Assembly: GCA_945957335.1 (NCBI GenBank)
Contig: CAMFLJ010000008.1
Span: forward strand, 1 to 27,752
Direction of reading: 5' to 3'
DNA length: 27,752 nucleotides
DNA from: an uncultured Actinomycetes bacterium
Lineage (GTDB): Bacteria; Actinomycetota; Acidimicrobiia; Acidimicrobiales; Acidimicrobilacustridaceae
The translations under genes were made by a program, and so were the position numbers. Below, piece after piece: positions 22,319 through 27,752 of this stretch (the stretch's first letter is position 1; each line of letters begins with the position of its first letter). Under the pieces are notes generated by a model that saw only the letters and a program-made list of their open reading frames with translations, was not told the origin of the DNA and searched no databases.

Positions 22319-22368
22319 TGGACATCTCTAGAACAGCGTGCCATAACTGTAGCACGCTGTTCTAGAGA
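22319..22368 (+). promoter_or_regulatory. Exporter promoter wrapped in a perfect 17-bp inverted repeat (TetR-type operator)
   Basis: TCTCTAGAACAGCGTGC (22325-22341) and GCACGCTGTTCTAGAGA (22352-22368) are perfect inverted arms around a 10-nt centre. TGGACA (22319-22324) fits a -35 box; the 17-bp spacer is exactly the left arm; and CATAAC (22342-22347) in the centre fits a -10 box. A start site would fall in the right arm near 22354. Protein bound to either arm would block RNA polymerase. The TAGAACA half-sites resemble TetR operators. Function is inferred from position. Confidence 0.7.
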
Positions 22369-22409
22369 GAGGGACGGCGCCCCAGTTCCGGACACCGGAG
22401 GACCCCCCG

Positions 22410-23996
22410 ATGGACACAGCAACCATCCACCGCAGGCGCTGGCTGATCCTGGCGGTGCTCTCCGTCAGCGTCTTCCTCGTCGTGGTCGACAACACGATCG
22501 TCAACGTCGCCCTGCCCACGCTCAACCGCGAGCTCGGGGCGAGCGTCTCCCAGCTGCAGTGGATCGTCGACGCCTACAGCCTCGTCTTCGCCGGCCTGCT
22601 GCTGGCCGCCGGCGGGCTCGGCGACCGGTGGGGCCGCAAGGGCGCCATGCAGGTCGGCCTGGTGATCTTCGGCGCCACCTCCGCCCTCGGCGCCTTCGCC
22701 ACCAGCTCGGGCCAGCTGATCCTCGCCCGGGGCGCCATGGGCGTCGGCGCGGCGCTCGTCTTCCCCGCCACCCTGGCCATCCTCACCAACGTCTTCACCG
22801 AGCCGAGCGAGCGGGCCAAGGCCATCGGCGCCTGGTCCGCGGTGTCGGGCCTGGCCGTCGCCTTCGGGCCGGTCACCGGCGGCTTCCTGCTGGAGCACTT
22901 CTGGTGGGGCTCGGTGTTCCTGGTCAACGTGCCGATCGCCATCGGTGCCCTGATCGCCGGCGCCTACCTCCTGCCGAGCTCCCGTGACCCCGAGGCGCAC
23001 CGCTTCGACGTGCCCGGCATGCTGCTCTCGATCGCCGCCATCGGCCTGCTGGTGTTCACCGTGATCGAGGGGCCTCGTTGGGGCTGGACCTCGACCTCCA
23101 CCCTCCTCGGCTTCGCCGGTGCCGCCGTCCTGCTGGCCACCTTCGTCGTCTGGGAGCTGCGCTCGGACCATCCGCTGATCGACGTGCGGGTCTTCCGCAT
23201 CGCCCGGTTCAGCGCGGCGGCCGGGGCGATCTCGGTGGCGTTCTTCGCCCTCTTCGGCTTCATCTTCCTGGTGACCCAGTACTTCCAGTTCGTGAAGGGC
23301 TACTCGACGCTGTCGGCCGGCCTGCACACGCTGCCGTTCGCGGTCTTCGCCGGGATCACCGCGCCGCTCGGCGCCCGCTTCGCCCTGCGCTGGGGCCCGC
23401 GGCGGGTCGTGAGCACGGGCCTGTTCGTGATGGCCGCGGGCCTGCTGCTGGCCAGCACGATGGATGCGAGCAGCGCCTACTGGGGCCCAATCATCGTGTC
23501 GATGGCGCTCCTGGCGATCGGCCTCTCGCTGGTCACCGCCCCCGCCACCGAGGCGGTCATGGCCTCGCTGCCGAAGGAGAAGGCCGGCGCCGGTGCGGCG
23601 GTCAACGACACCACCCGTGAGCTCGGTGGCACCCTCGGCGTCGCCGTAGTGGGCAGCGTGTTCGCCTCGGTCTACGGCCCGAAGATCGGGGAGTTCCTGG
23701 CCCAGTACCCCGTGCCTGCCGAGGCCGTCAGCGCGGCGAAGGAGTCCGTGGCCGCCGCCCTCTCGGTCGCCCAGCAGGCGCCCGCCGCGCTGCAGGCCTC
23801 GTTCACCGACGCCGCGGCCTCGGCGTTCGTCCGGGGCATGTCGCTCGGCAGCCTGGTGGCCGCCGCGGTGGCGTTCCTCGGGGGTGTGGCCGCCGCGGTG
23901 TTCCTGCCCGGCCGCCTCGACGAGGAGGACGTCGTGGAGCTCACCGCCATGGGCGACCTCCCCGGCTTCGGCGACCTGGTGGGAGAGCGGGGCTGA
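22410..23996 (+). CDS. DHA2 family (14-TM) multidrug efflux MFS transporter, EmrB/QacA type
   Basis: The 528-residue protein has about 14 hydrophobic helices. It carries the DHA2 signature in helix 1 (VFLVVVDNTIVNVALPTL), the LQWIVDAYSLVFAGLLL segment, motif A GGLGDRWGRKGAM between helices 2 and 3, and motif C-like SGLAVAFGPVTGGFL. Such proteins export lipophilic drugs or cations by proton antiport. ATG 22410 has GGAGG 8 nt upstream. The divergent TetR gene and the operator-promoter just upstream suggest drug-inducible expression. A terminator follows. Confidence 0.93.
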   Translation: MDTATIHRRRWLILAVLSVSVFLVVVDNTIVNVALPTLNRELGASVSQLQWIVDAYSLVFAGLLLAAGGLGDRWGRKGAMQVGLVIFGATSALGAFATSSGQLILARGAMGVGAALVFPATLAILTNVFTEPSERAKAIGAWSAVSGLAVAFGPVTGGFLLEHFWWGSVFLVNVPIAIGALIAGAYLLPSSRDPEAHRFDVPGMLLSIAAIGLLVFTVIEGPRWGWTSTSTLLGFAGAAVLLATFVVWELRSDHPLIDVRVFRIARFSAAAGAISVAFFALFGFIFLVTQYFQFVKGYSTLSAGLHTLPFAVFAGITAPLGARFALRWGPRRVVSTGLFVMAAGLLLASTMDASSAYWGPIIVSMALLAIGLSLVTAPATEAVMASLPKEKAGAGAAVNDTTRELGGTLGVAVVGSVFASVYGPKIGEFLAQYPVPAEAVSAAKESVAAALSVAQQAPAALQASFTDAAASAFVRGMSLGSLVAAAVAFLGGVAAAVFLPGRLDEEDVVELTAMGDLPGFGDLVGERG

Positions 23997-24039
23997 CCCG
24001 GCGCCGCCTCTCCACCGAGCCGACCACCGGCGCGTCGAC

Positions 24040-24081
24040 CGGCCCGTCCGTGCACCCGCACGGGCGGGCCGTCGAACTTTT
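24040..24081 (+). terminator. Intrinsic terminator after the exporter gene
   Basis: A stem of about 14 bp with one G-U pair runs 24040-24053 with 24058-24071 around an ACCC loop, followed 7 nt later by TTTT (24078-24081). It separates the exporter from the sigma-factor operon. Confidence 0.65.
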
Positions 24082-24129
24082 CCCTTGCGCCACCGTCGGA
24101 GCCGAGGGCGGCGCGACGACAGTAGGGGT

Positions 24130-24648
24130 GTGAGCGGGACCGCACCCGAGCCACGGCCGCAGGGCCAGGGGCTCCTCGACATCTACGACCGGGCCCTGCC
24201 GGTGGTGTACGGCTACCTCGTGTCGAGGGTCGGCGACCGCACCACCGCCGAGGAGCTCACCTCGGAGGTCTTCCTCGCCGCCGTCGACGCCGTGCAGCGC
24301 CCGGCCGCCCCCGCGGTCGACACCGCCTGGTTGGTCGGCGTCGCCCGCCACAAGCTCGTCGACCACTGGCGCCGCCGCGAGCGCGACCAGCGCCGCCTCG
24401 CCGCGGTGGCCGCCCAACCGATGACCGACGACGACCCGTGGGACGTGCGCCTCGACGTGCTGCACGCCCGCGACGTGCTCGAGCAGCTCGGGCCGGCCAA
24501 CCGCCTGGCCCTGACGCTGCGCTACCTCGACGGCCTCTCCATCCCGGAGATGGCCCGCGAGCTCGGCCGCAGCCGCCACGCCACCGAGGCGCTGGTGGTG
24601 CGGGCCCGGGCCGCGTTCCGCCGTGCCTACGAAGGGGAGGAGGCCTGA
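24130..24648 (+). CDS. ECF-type RNA polymerase sigma factor
   Basis: The 172-residue protein has sigma region 2 (about 15-88, with LTSEVFLAAVDAV and the DNA-melting stretch TAWLVGVARHKLVDHWRRRER) and region 4 (about 112-166, with LALTLRYLDGLSIPEMARELGRSRHATEALVVRARAAFRRAY). There is no C-terminal extension and no separate classical anti-sigma gene. GTG 24130 is preferred, as it directly precedes the conserved part; GACAG/T (24118-24123) gives a weak NANNNT -10 exactly 7 nt upstream. The stop overlaps the next ATG (TGATG), so the VOC protein is translated together with it and is the best candidate for a partner or effector. Confidence 0.88.
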   Translation: MSGTAPEPRPQGQGLLDIYDRALPVVYGYLVSRVGDRTTAEELTSEVFLAAVDAVQRPAAPAVDTAWLVGVARHKLVDHWRRRERDQRRLAAVAAQPMTDDDPWDVRLDVLHARDVLEQLGPANRLALTLRYLDGLSIPEMARELGRSRHATEALVVRARAAFRRAYEGEEA

Positions 24649-25634
24649 TGAGCGATCGCGACCCGCTCGACGCCCTGCACCAGCCGCTCGCGCCGCTGGC
24701 CCCCGATCCCGCCTTCGCGGCCCGACTCCGCCACCGCATCGAGACCGCCCTCTCCGGGGGCGACGACCAGGGAGGACCCATGACGACCATCGAGACCGAC
24801 GACGCGGCCACGGCCGTGCGCCGCCCCAGCCTCAGCCCCTACCTCGCCGTGGCCGACGCACGCGCCGCGGTGGCCTGGTACGTCGACGTCTTCGCCGGCG
24901 TGGCGGGGGAGAGCGTCGAGATGCCCGACGGCCGCCTCGGCCACGCCGAGATCCGGATCGGCGACGCCACGTTGATGCTGGCCGACGAGTTCCCGGAGAT
25001 GGGCCTCCTCGCCCCGACCAGTCGTGGCGGCACCACCGTCTCGGTCGTGGTCGACGTGGCCGACGTCGACGCCACCACCGAGGCGGCCCGCGCCGCCGGC
25101 GCCACCGTCGAGCGCGAGCCGGCCGACATGCCCTACGGCTTCCGGGCGGCGGCGGTGATCGACCCGTTCGGTCACCGCTGGCTGGTCGAGGCGCCCCTCG
25201 CCGGCTCCGCCGCCGCTCCCGCCGCAGCTCCCGGCCGGCCCAAGCCCCGCAACGCCCACGAGATCACCGACGAGCACGAGGTCTACACCGAGCCCGGCGA
25301 CATCGTGTACGTCACGTGGCAGGTGCCCGACGAGGAGCGCACGGCCCGCTTCCTCGGCGAGCTGCTGGGCTGGACCTTCACCGGCGGCTCGGTGGAGCAC
25401 GGGCTCCAGGTCCAGGGCCCGAACCTGATGGGCGGGCTCTGGGGCAAGGGTGAGGGCGCCCCGATCGACGCCAAGCTCATGTACCACGTGGCCGACATCG
25501 GGGCGGCGGTGGCCAAGGTCCGCGAGCTCGGCGGCACCGCCACCGAGCCCGAGCTCATGCCCTACGGCTGGTCGGCCGACTGCGCCGACGACCAGGGCAT
25601 GGAGTTCTGGCTCTACACGCCGGCCGAGGGCTGA
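24648..25634 (+). CDS. Two-domain VOC (glyoxalase-fold) protein with an N-terminal extension, coupled to the sigma factor
   Basis: The 328-residue protein has three parts. Residues 1-44 are a short helical region (DPLDALHQPLAPLAPDPAFAARLRHRIETAL) not found in plain glyoxalases. Residues 61-183 form a first VOC domain (LSPYLAVADARAAVAWYVDVF, HAEIRIGDATLMLADEFPE, DPFGHRW), and residues 218-325 a second (GDIVYVTWQVPDEERTARFLGELLGW, PYGWSADCADDQGMEFWLY). They are joined by an Ala/Pro linker. VOC domains bind small molecules or metals; the substrate is unknown. The first start overlaps the sigma stop. An internal in-frame ATG at 24780 has a strong GGGAGG site and would give the two VOC domains alone (284 residues). 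I recall similar extensions in actinobacterial sigma-linked VOC proteins, so a regulatory role is possible. Confidence 0.86.
   Translation: MSDRDPLDALHQPLAPLAPDPAFAARLRHRIETALSGGDDQGGPMTTIETDDAATAVRRPSLSPYLAVADARAAVAWYVDVFAGVAGESVEMPDGRLGHAEIRIGDATLMLADEFPEMGLLAPTSRGGTTVSVVVDVADVDATTEAARAAGATVEREPADMPYGFRAAAVIDPFGHRWLVEAPLAGSAAAPAAAPGRPKPRNAHEITDEHEVYTEPGDIVYVTWQVPDEERTARFLGELLGWTFTGGSVEHGLQVQGPNLMGGLWGKGEGAPIDAKLMYHVADIGAAVAKVRELGGTATEPELMPYGWSADCADDQGMEFWLYTPAEG
24770..24782 (+). promoter_or_regulatory. Strong internal ribosome binding site inside the VOC gene
   Basis: GGGAGG (24770-24775) lies 4 nt before the in-frame ATG at 24780. It could start a shorter protein lacking the 44-residue extension, or it marks the original start before the extension was added. 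Confidence 0.45.
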
Positions 25635-25639
25635 GCGGG

Positions 25640-25680
25640 GCAGCCTCCCGGGCACGGCGGTCGCCGGTCTGGGAGGCTGC
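25640..25680 (+). promoter_or_regulatory. Hairpin that hides the ribosome site of the SnoaL-like gene
   Basis: GCAGCCTCCC (25640-25649) pairs perfectly with GGGAGGCTGC (25671-25680) around a 21-nt loop. The right arm contains GGGAGG, the ribosome site 8 nt before the ATG at 25685. If both genes are on one RNA, the hairpin should limit translation; it could also act as a terminator for the VOC gene. Confidence 0.5.
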
Positions 25681-25684
25681 GCCG

Positions 25685-26191
25685 ATGCTGACCACCGACG
25701 ACCTGCTGGCCCGGGCCGAGATCACCGACGTGATCCAGCGCCTCGCCCGTGGCACCGACCGCCTCGACCGCGAGCTGATGGCGTCCTGTTACCACCCGGA
25801 CGGCTTCGACGACCACAACAGCTTCCGGGGCTCGGGCGACGACTTCGCCGACTGGGTGTGCGAGGTGCTCCCGCACTTCGCCGCCACGATGCACTTCATC
25901 GCCCTGCCCCACATCCGCCTCGATGGCGACGTGGCCCAGGTCGACACCTACTGCGTCGCCCACCACGTGGCCGAGGCCGATGCCGACGGCCAGGCCAGCG
26001 ACATGGTGCTCGGGCTGCGCTACGTCGACCGGTTCGAGAAGCGCGACGGCACCTGGCTGATCGCCAAGCGGGTGTGCGCGTTCGACTGGAACTACACGAT
26101 CCCCTTCGACAGCACCGTGGGGTTCCAGTTCGCCGAGGACTTCACCGTCGGCAGCCGCGACCGCGACGACATCACCTACCGGGGCGTCTGA
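25685..26191 (+). CDS. SnoaL-like / NTF2-fold protein
   Basis: The 168-residue protein matches the SnoaL_4-type NTF2 fold: an N-terminal helix pair (AEITDVIQRLARGTDRLDRELMASCYHPDGFDDHN), the central HFAATMHFIALPHIRLDGDVAQVDTYCVAHHV strand region, and GLRYVDRFEKRDGTWLIAKRVCAFDWN. The internal His and Asp residues of this group often form a small catalytic pocket for dehydratase or isomerase reactions, but no substrate can be assigned. ATG 25685 is supported by GGGAGG 8 nt upstream, which lies in a stem. It may be in the same transcript as the sigma and VOC genes, 50 nt after the VOC stop. Confidence 0.82.
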   Translation: MLTTDDLLARAEITDVIQRLARGTDRLDRELMASCYHPDGFDDHNSFRGSGDDFADWVCEVLPHFAATMHFIALPHIRLDGDVAQVDTYCVAHHVAEADADGQASDMVLGLRYVDRFEKRDGTWLIAKRVCAFDWNYTIPFDSTVGFQFAEDFTVGSRDRDDITYRGV

Positions 26192-26198
26192 CCAGGCG

Positions 26199-26240
26199 CG
26201 ACGAGGCCCGGTCCACTGGTGCGGACCGGGCCTGCCGTCG
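26199..26240. terminator. Strong stem-loop after the SnoaL-like gene
   Basis: AGGCCCGGTCC (26204-26214) and GGACCGGGCCT (26223-26233) are a perfect 11-bp stem with an 8-nt loop, extended by CGACG/CGTCG after a 2-nt bulge. It lies between convergent genes and probably ends both transcripts; there is no long T tract. Confidence 0.6.
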
Positions 26241-26284
26241 CGTCACGCTCCTCTTGTCAGGTCACGTGGGCGTTCGTGGGGTGG

Positions 26285-26896
26285 TCACCGTCGGTCGGTG
26301 GCCACTCGGCGTCGTGCGGTCCAGGTGCGGCGCATGAGCATCCCGGCGAGGATGAGGACGGCGCCCACGATCAGGGCGAGCCAGCCGTGGCGGCGCTCGA
26401 CCTGGAGGTTCAGCCGGTCGGCGTCACCGATCAGCAGGATGGCCACGCCGGCGATGGCGAGGACGGCGCCGACGACGAGCTTGGAGCTGCGGTCGGGCGA
26501 GGCGGCGGCGGCCAGGGCGATGATGCCGGCCACCACGGTGACGATGGCGACCTTGGGGGTCATGATCATGCCGGCCACGTCGACGGCGCGGCTGTCGAGG
26601 CCGTTGTTCCAGTCGATGCGGAACAGGGCGATGACGCCGATCACGGTGGCCACGGCGGCGGCGGCCATGGCGAGCACCCGCACCGCGGTGTTCCACCCGT
26701 CGTGGGTCGAGTACGAGGTGCGCTCGTCGACCGCGGCCGGTGCCGCGGCACCCGCCCCGACCACCCCGGCGCCCTCGGCGCGGGTGCGGTCGTCGCGGCG
26801 ATCGCCCCGGCGGACCTCGTCGCGGTCGTCGATCCCGTCGTGGTCCCTGTCGCGGATGTCGATGTCGTGATCCGTGCGTCGGTGCAGCAGTGGCAT
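26285..26896 (-). CDS. Small four-helix membrane protein with an acidic EF-hand-like N-terminal tail
   Basis: The 203-residue protein has a highly charged N-terminal region (about 1-60) rich in Asp and Arg, including DRDHDGIDDRDE, which has Asp at positions 1, 3, 5, Gly at 6, Asp at 9 and Glu at 12 as in a calcium-binding EF-hand loop. Four hydrophobic helices follow (around VLAMAAAAVATVIGVIALF, VAIVTVVAGIIALAAAA, LVVGAVLAIAGVAILLIG and LALIVGAVLILAGML), ending with a basic tail. I do not recognise a named family. ATG 26896 has GGAG 6-7 nt upstream. The gene is monocistronic and convergent with the SnoaL-like gene. A role in the membrane, perhaps stress-related, cannot be proven. Confidence 0.75.
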   Translation of the reverse strand: MPLLHRRTDHDIDIRDRDHDGIDDRDEVRRGDRRDDRTRAEGAGVVGAGAAAPAAVDERTSYSTHDGWNTAVRVLAMAAAAVATVIGVIALFRIDWNNGLDSRAVDVAGMIMTPKVAIVTVVAGIIALAAAASPDRSSKLVVGAVLAIAGVAILLIGDADRLNLQVERRHGWLALIVGAVLILAGMLMRRTWTARRRVATDRR

Positions 26897-27005
26897 TGAA
26901 GGCTCCTCGATCGTGGCGTCTCCCGCCGCCGCCCGTCTCCTACCCCGCCGCGCCCCGGAGCGATCCTGACGCCCGATGAGATATGTGTCGGTGGTCACAG
27001 CGCGC

Positions 27006-27011
27006 TAAGTT
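27006..27011 (+). promoter_or_regulatory. Candidate -10 box (TAAGTT) for the downstream lipoprotein gene
   Basis: TAAGTT in the 227-nt divergent gap (26897-27123) fits a TANNNT -10 with a start near 27018 and a leader of about 105 nt. No convincing -35 is seen. The rest of the gap shows only GC-rich sequence and the ribosome site AAGGGGGAAG (27107-27116). Confidence 0.3.
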
Positions 27012-27123
27012 CGCTCTACCGGCATACGGCGCAGTGCGCCTGGCCCGGGCCGTCGGGGGGCGGCCCGGGCGCCGCACCACCACCGGCCGCACCCTGCGGC
27101 CTCGACAAGGGGGAAGTTCCACA

Positions 27124-27752
27124 GTGCCCATTGGGGAGCAGAACGAACCGGTGCGCACGCACCGGATGGGGCGGGCCCGCCCGAGGCGTGCGGCGATCAT
27201 CGCCATCGCCGCGGTGTCGGTCCTCGCCATGGTGGCCACCGCCTGTGGCAGCGGCCGCAGCAGCAGCTCTGACGGCGGCGGCAGCGGTGGCGGCTCCGGC
27301 ACCACCGTGGCCTCCGGCAGCGACGGCTTCGGCACGATGGCCTCGCCGTGCGGCAAGGCCGTCGGCACCAACGCGGCGGGCACCGATCCCGGTGTCACGG
27401 CCGACTCGATCACCATCGCCTACGGCGATGACGCCGGCTACCCGCAGGCCCCCGGCCTGAACAAGGAGATGTCGGACGCCGTCAAGGCGATGATCTCCTG
27501 GTGCAACGACCAGGGCGGCATCAACGGTCGCACCATCAAGGGCAACTACTACGACGCGGCCATCCTCAACGTGAACAACGCGATGACCGAGGCCTGCCAG
27601 GGGAACAACTTCTTCCTCGTCGGCCAGGGCTGGTCGCTCGACGCGTCGCAGGAGGCCACGCGCCTCGGCTGCTCGCTGCCCGCCGTGCCCACCTACACGG
27701 TGAGCCCGCAGTTCGCCCACGGCAAGCTGATGTACCAGCCGACGCCGAACCC
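27124..27752 (+). CDS. Branched-chain amino-acid-type ABC substrate-binding lipoprotein (3' end outside window)
   Basis: The frame from GTG 27124 is open to the window end (209 codons). It has a basic N-terminus, a hydrophobic core and lipobox SVLAMVATAC (C41), a long Ser/Gly linker, then the periplasmic-binding protein type 1 fold: GVTADSITIAYGDDAGY, MSDAVKAMISWCNDQGGINGRTIKGNYYDAAILN, and EACQGNNFFLVGQGW. The INGR segment and following text are typical of LivK-like receptors for branched-chain amino acids, amides or other small ligands. GGGGGAAG lies 7 nt upstream of GTG. In-frame GTG 27151 and ATG 27166 are alternative starts. Partner permease and ATPase genes would lie beyond the window. 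Confidence 0.85.
   Translation, partial: MPIGEQNEPVRTHRMGRARPRRAAIIAIAAVSVLAMVATACGSGRSSSSDGGGSGGGSGTTVASGSDGFGTMASPCGKAVGTNAAGTDPGVTADSITIAYGDDAGYPQAPGLNKEMSDAVKAMISWCNDQGGINGRTIKGNYYDAAILNVNNAMTEACQGNNFFLVGQGWSLDASQEATRLGCSLPAVPTYTVSPQFAHGKLMYQPTPN

Noticed and set aside
22362..24182. A 606-codon minus-strand frame opposite the exporter
   Set aside because: Low-complexity Glu/Gly/Arg/His composition and antisense to a clear 14-helix transporter.
1..27752. CRISPR arrays, tRNA, rRNA, insertion sequences, prophage or toxin-antitoxin genes
   Set aside because: No regularly spaced direct repeats, cloverleaf genes, transposase or phage protein signatures were seen on either strand. The twin palindromes at 21043-21148 are only two copies without spacers of CRISPR type.

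Overview
The window is very GC-rich, densely coded chromosomal DNA with strong third-position GC bias, GTG starts and frequent ATGA/GTGA/TGATG stop-start overlaps. This points to an actinobacterium. A Rex-linked heme operon, CsoR copper control, a split MgtE/Nramp module and TANNNT leaderless promoters fit the class Acidimicrobiia, but that placement is inference from protein character only. I saw no phage, IS element, CRISPR array, tRNA or rRNA. The window looks like core and metabolic chromosome, not a mobile island.

Left part (1-8.5 kb). A multipass membrane protein, cut by the window edge, is divergent from the operon rex - precorrin-2 dehydrogenase - hemA - hemC, which joins redox sensing to tetrapyrrole synthesis. 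Convergent to it is a lipoprotein with a serine beta-lactamase-like fold that has lost its catalytic motifs. Next come a TrmH/SpoU-type RNA methyltransferase, a TetR regulator, and a divergent iron-sulfur (6-4) photolyase/cryptochrome of the PhrB type with exactly conserved cysteine spacing.

Metal and sulfur part (8.4-20.3 kb). A copper module (copZ and copA, with csoR divergent) is followed by a tightly coupled five-gene operon: substrate-binding lipoprotein, TauD/AtsK-like dioxygenase, ABC permease, ABC ATPase, second TauD-like dioxygenase. The operon probably imports and cleaves organosulfur compounds. It ends in three tandem stem-loops facing a yaaA gene. Then comes a two-gene module: a soluble PRC-barrel/MgtE-N/CBS protein without the MgtE channel, plus an Nramp-related transporter with DAGG and TPYM in place of DPGN and MPHN. 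I read this as a split magnesium (or divalent cation) uptake system with a separate cytosolic sensor.

Right part (20.2-27.7 kb). An AIM24 protein, a pair of 45-bp palindromic repeats, a cupin protein overlapping antisense with a TetR gene, and a DHA2 drug exporter whose promoter is wrapped in a perfect 17-bp inverted repeat. After these come an ECF sigma factor coupled to a two-domain VOC protein with an odd N-terminal extension, a SnoaL-like protein whose ribosome site lies in a hairpin, a small membrane protein with an EF-hand-like acidic tail, and the start of a branched-chain amino-acid-type binding lipoprotein that runs off the edge.

A recurring signal is a TANNNT -10 box placed exactly 7 nt before the start codon of several genes, implying widespread leaderless transcription.
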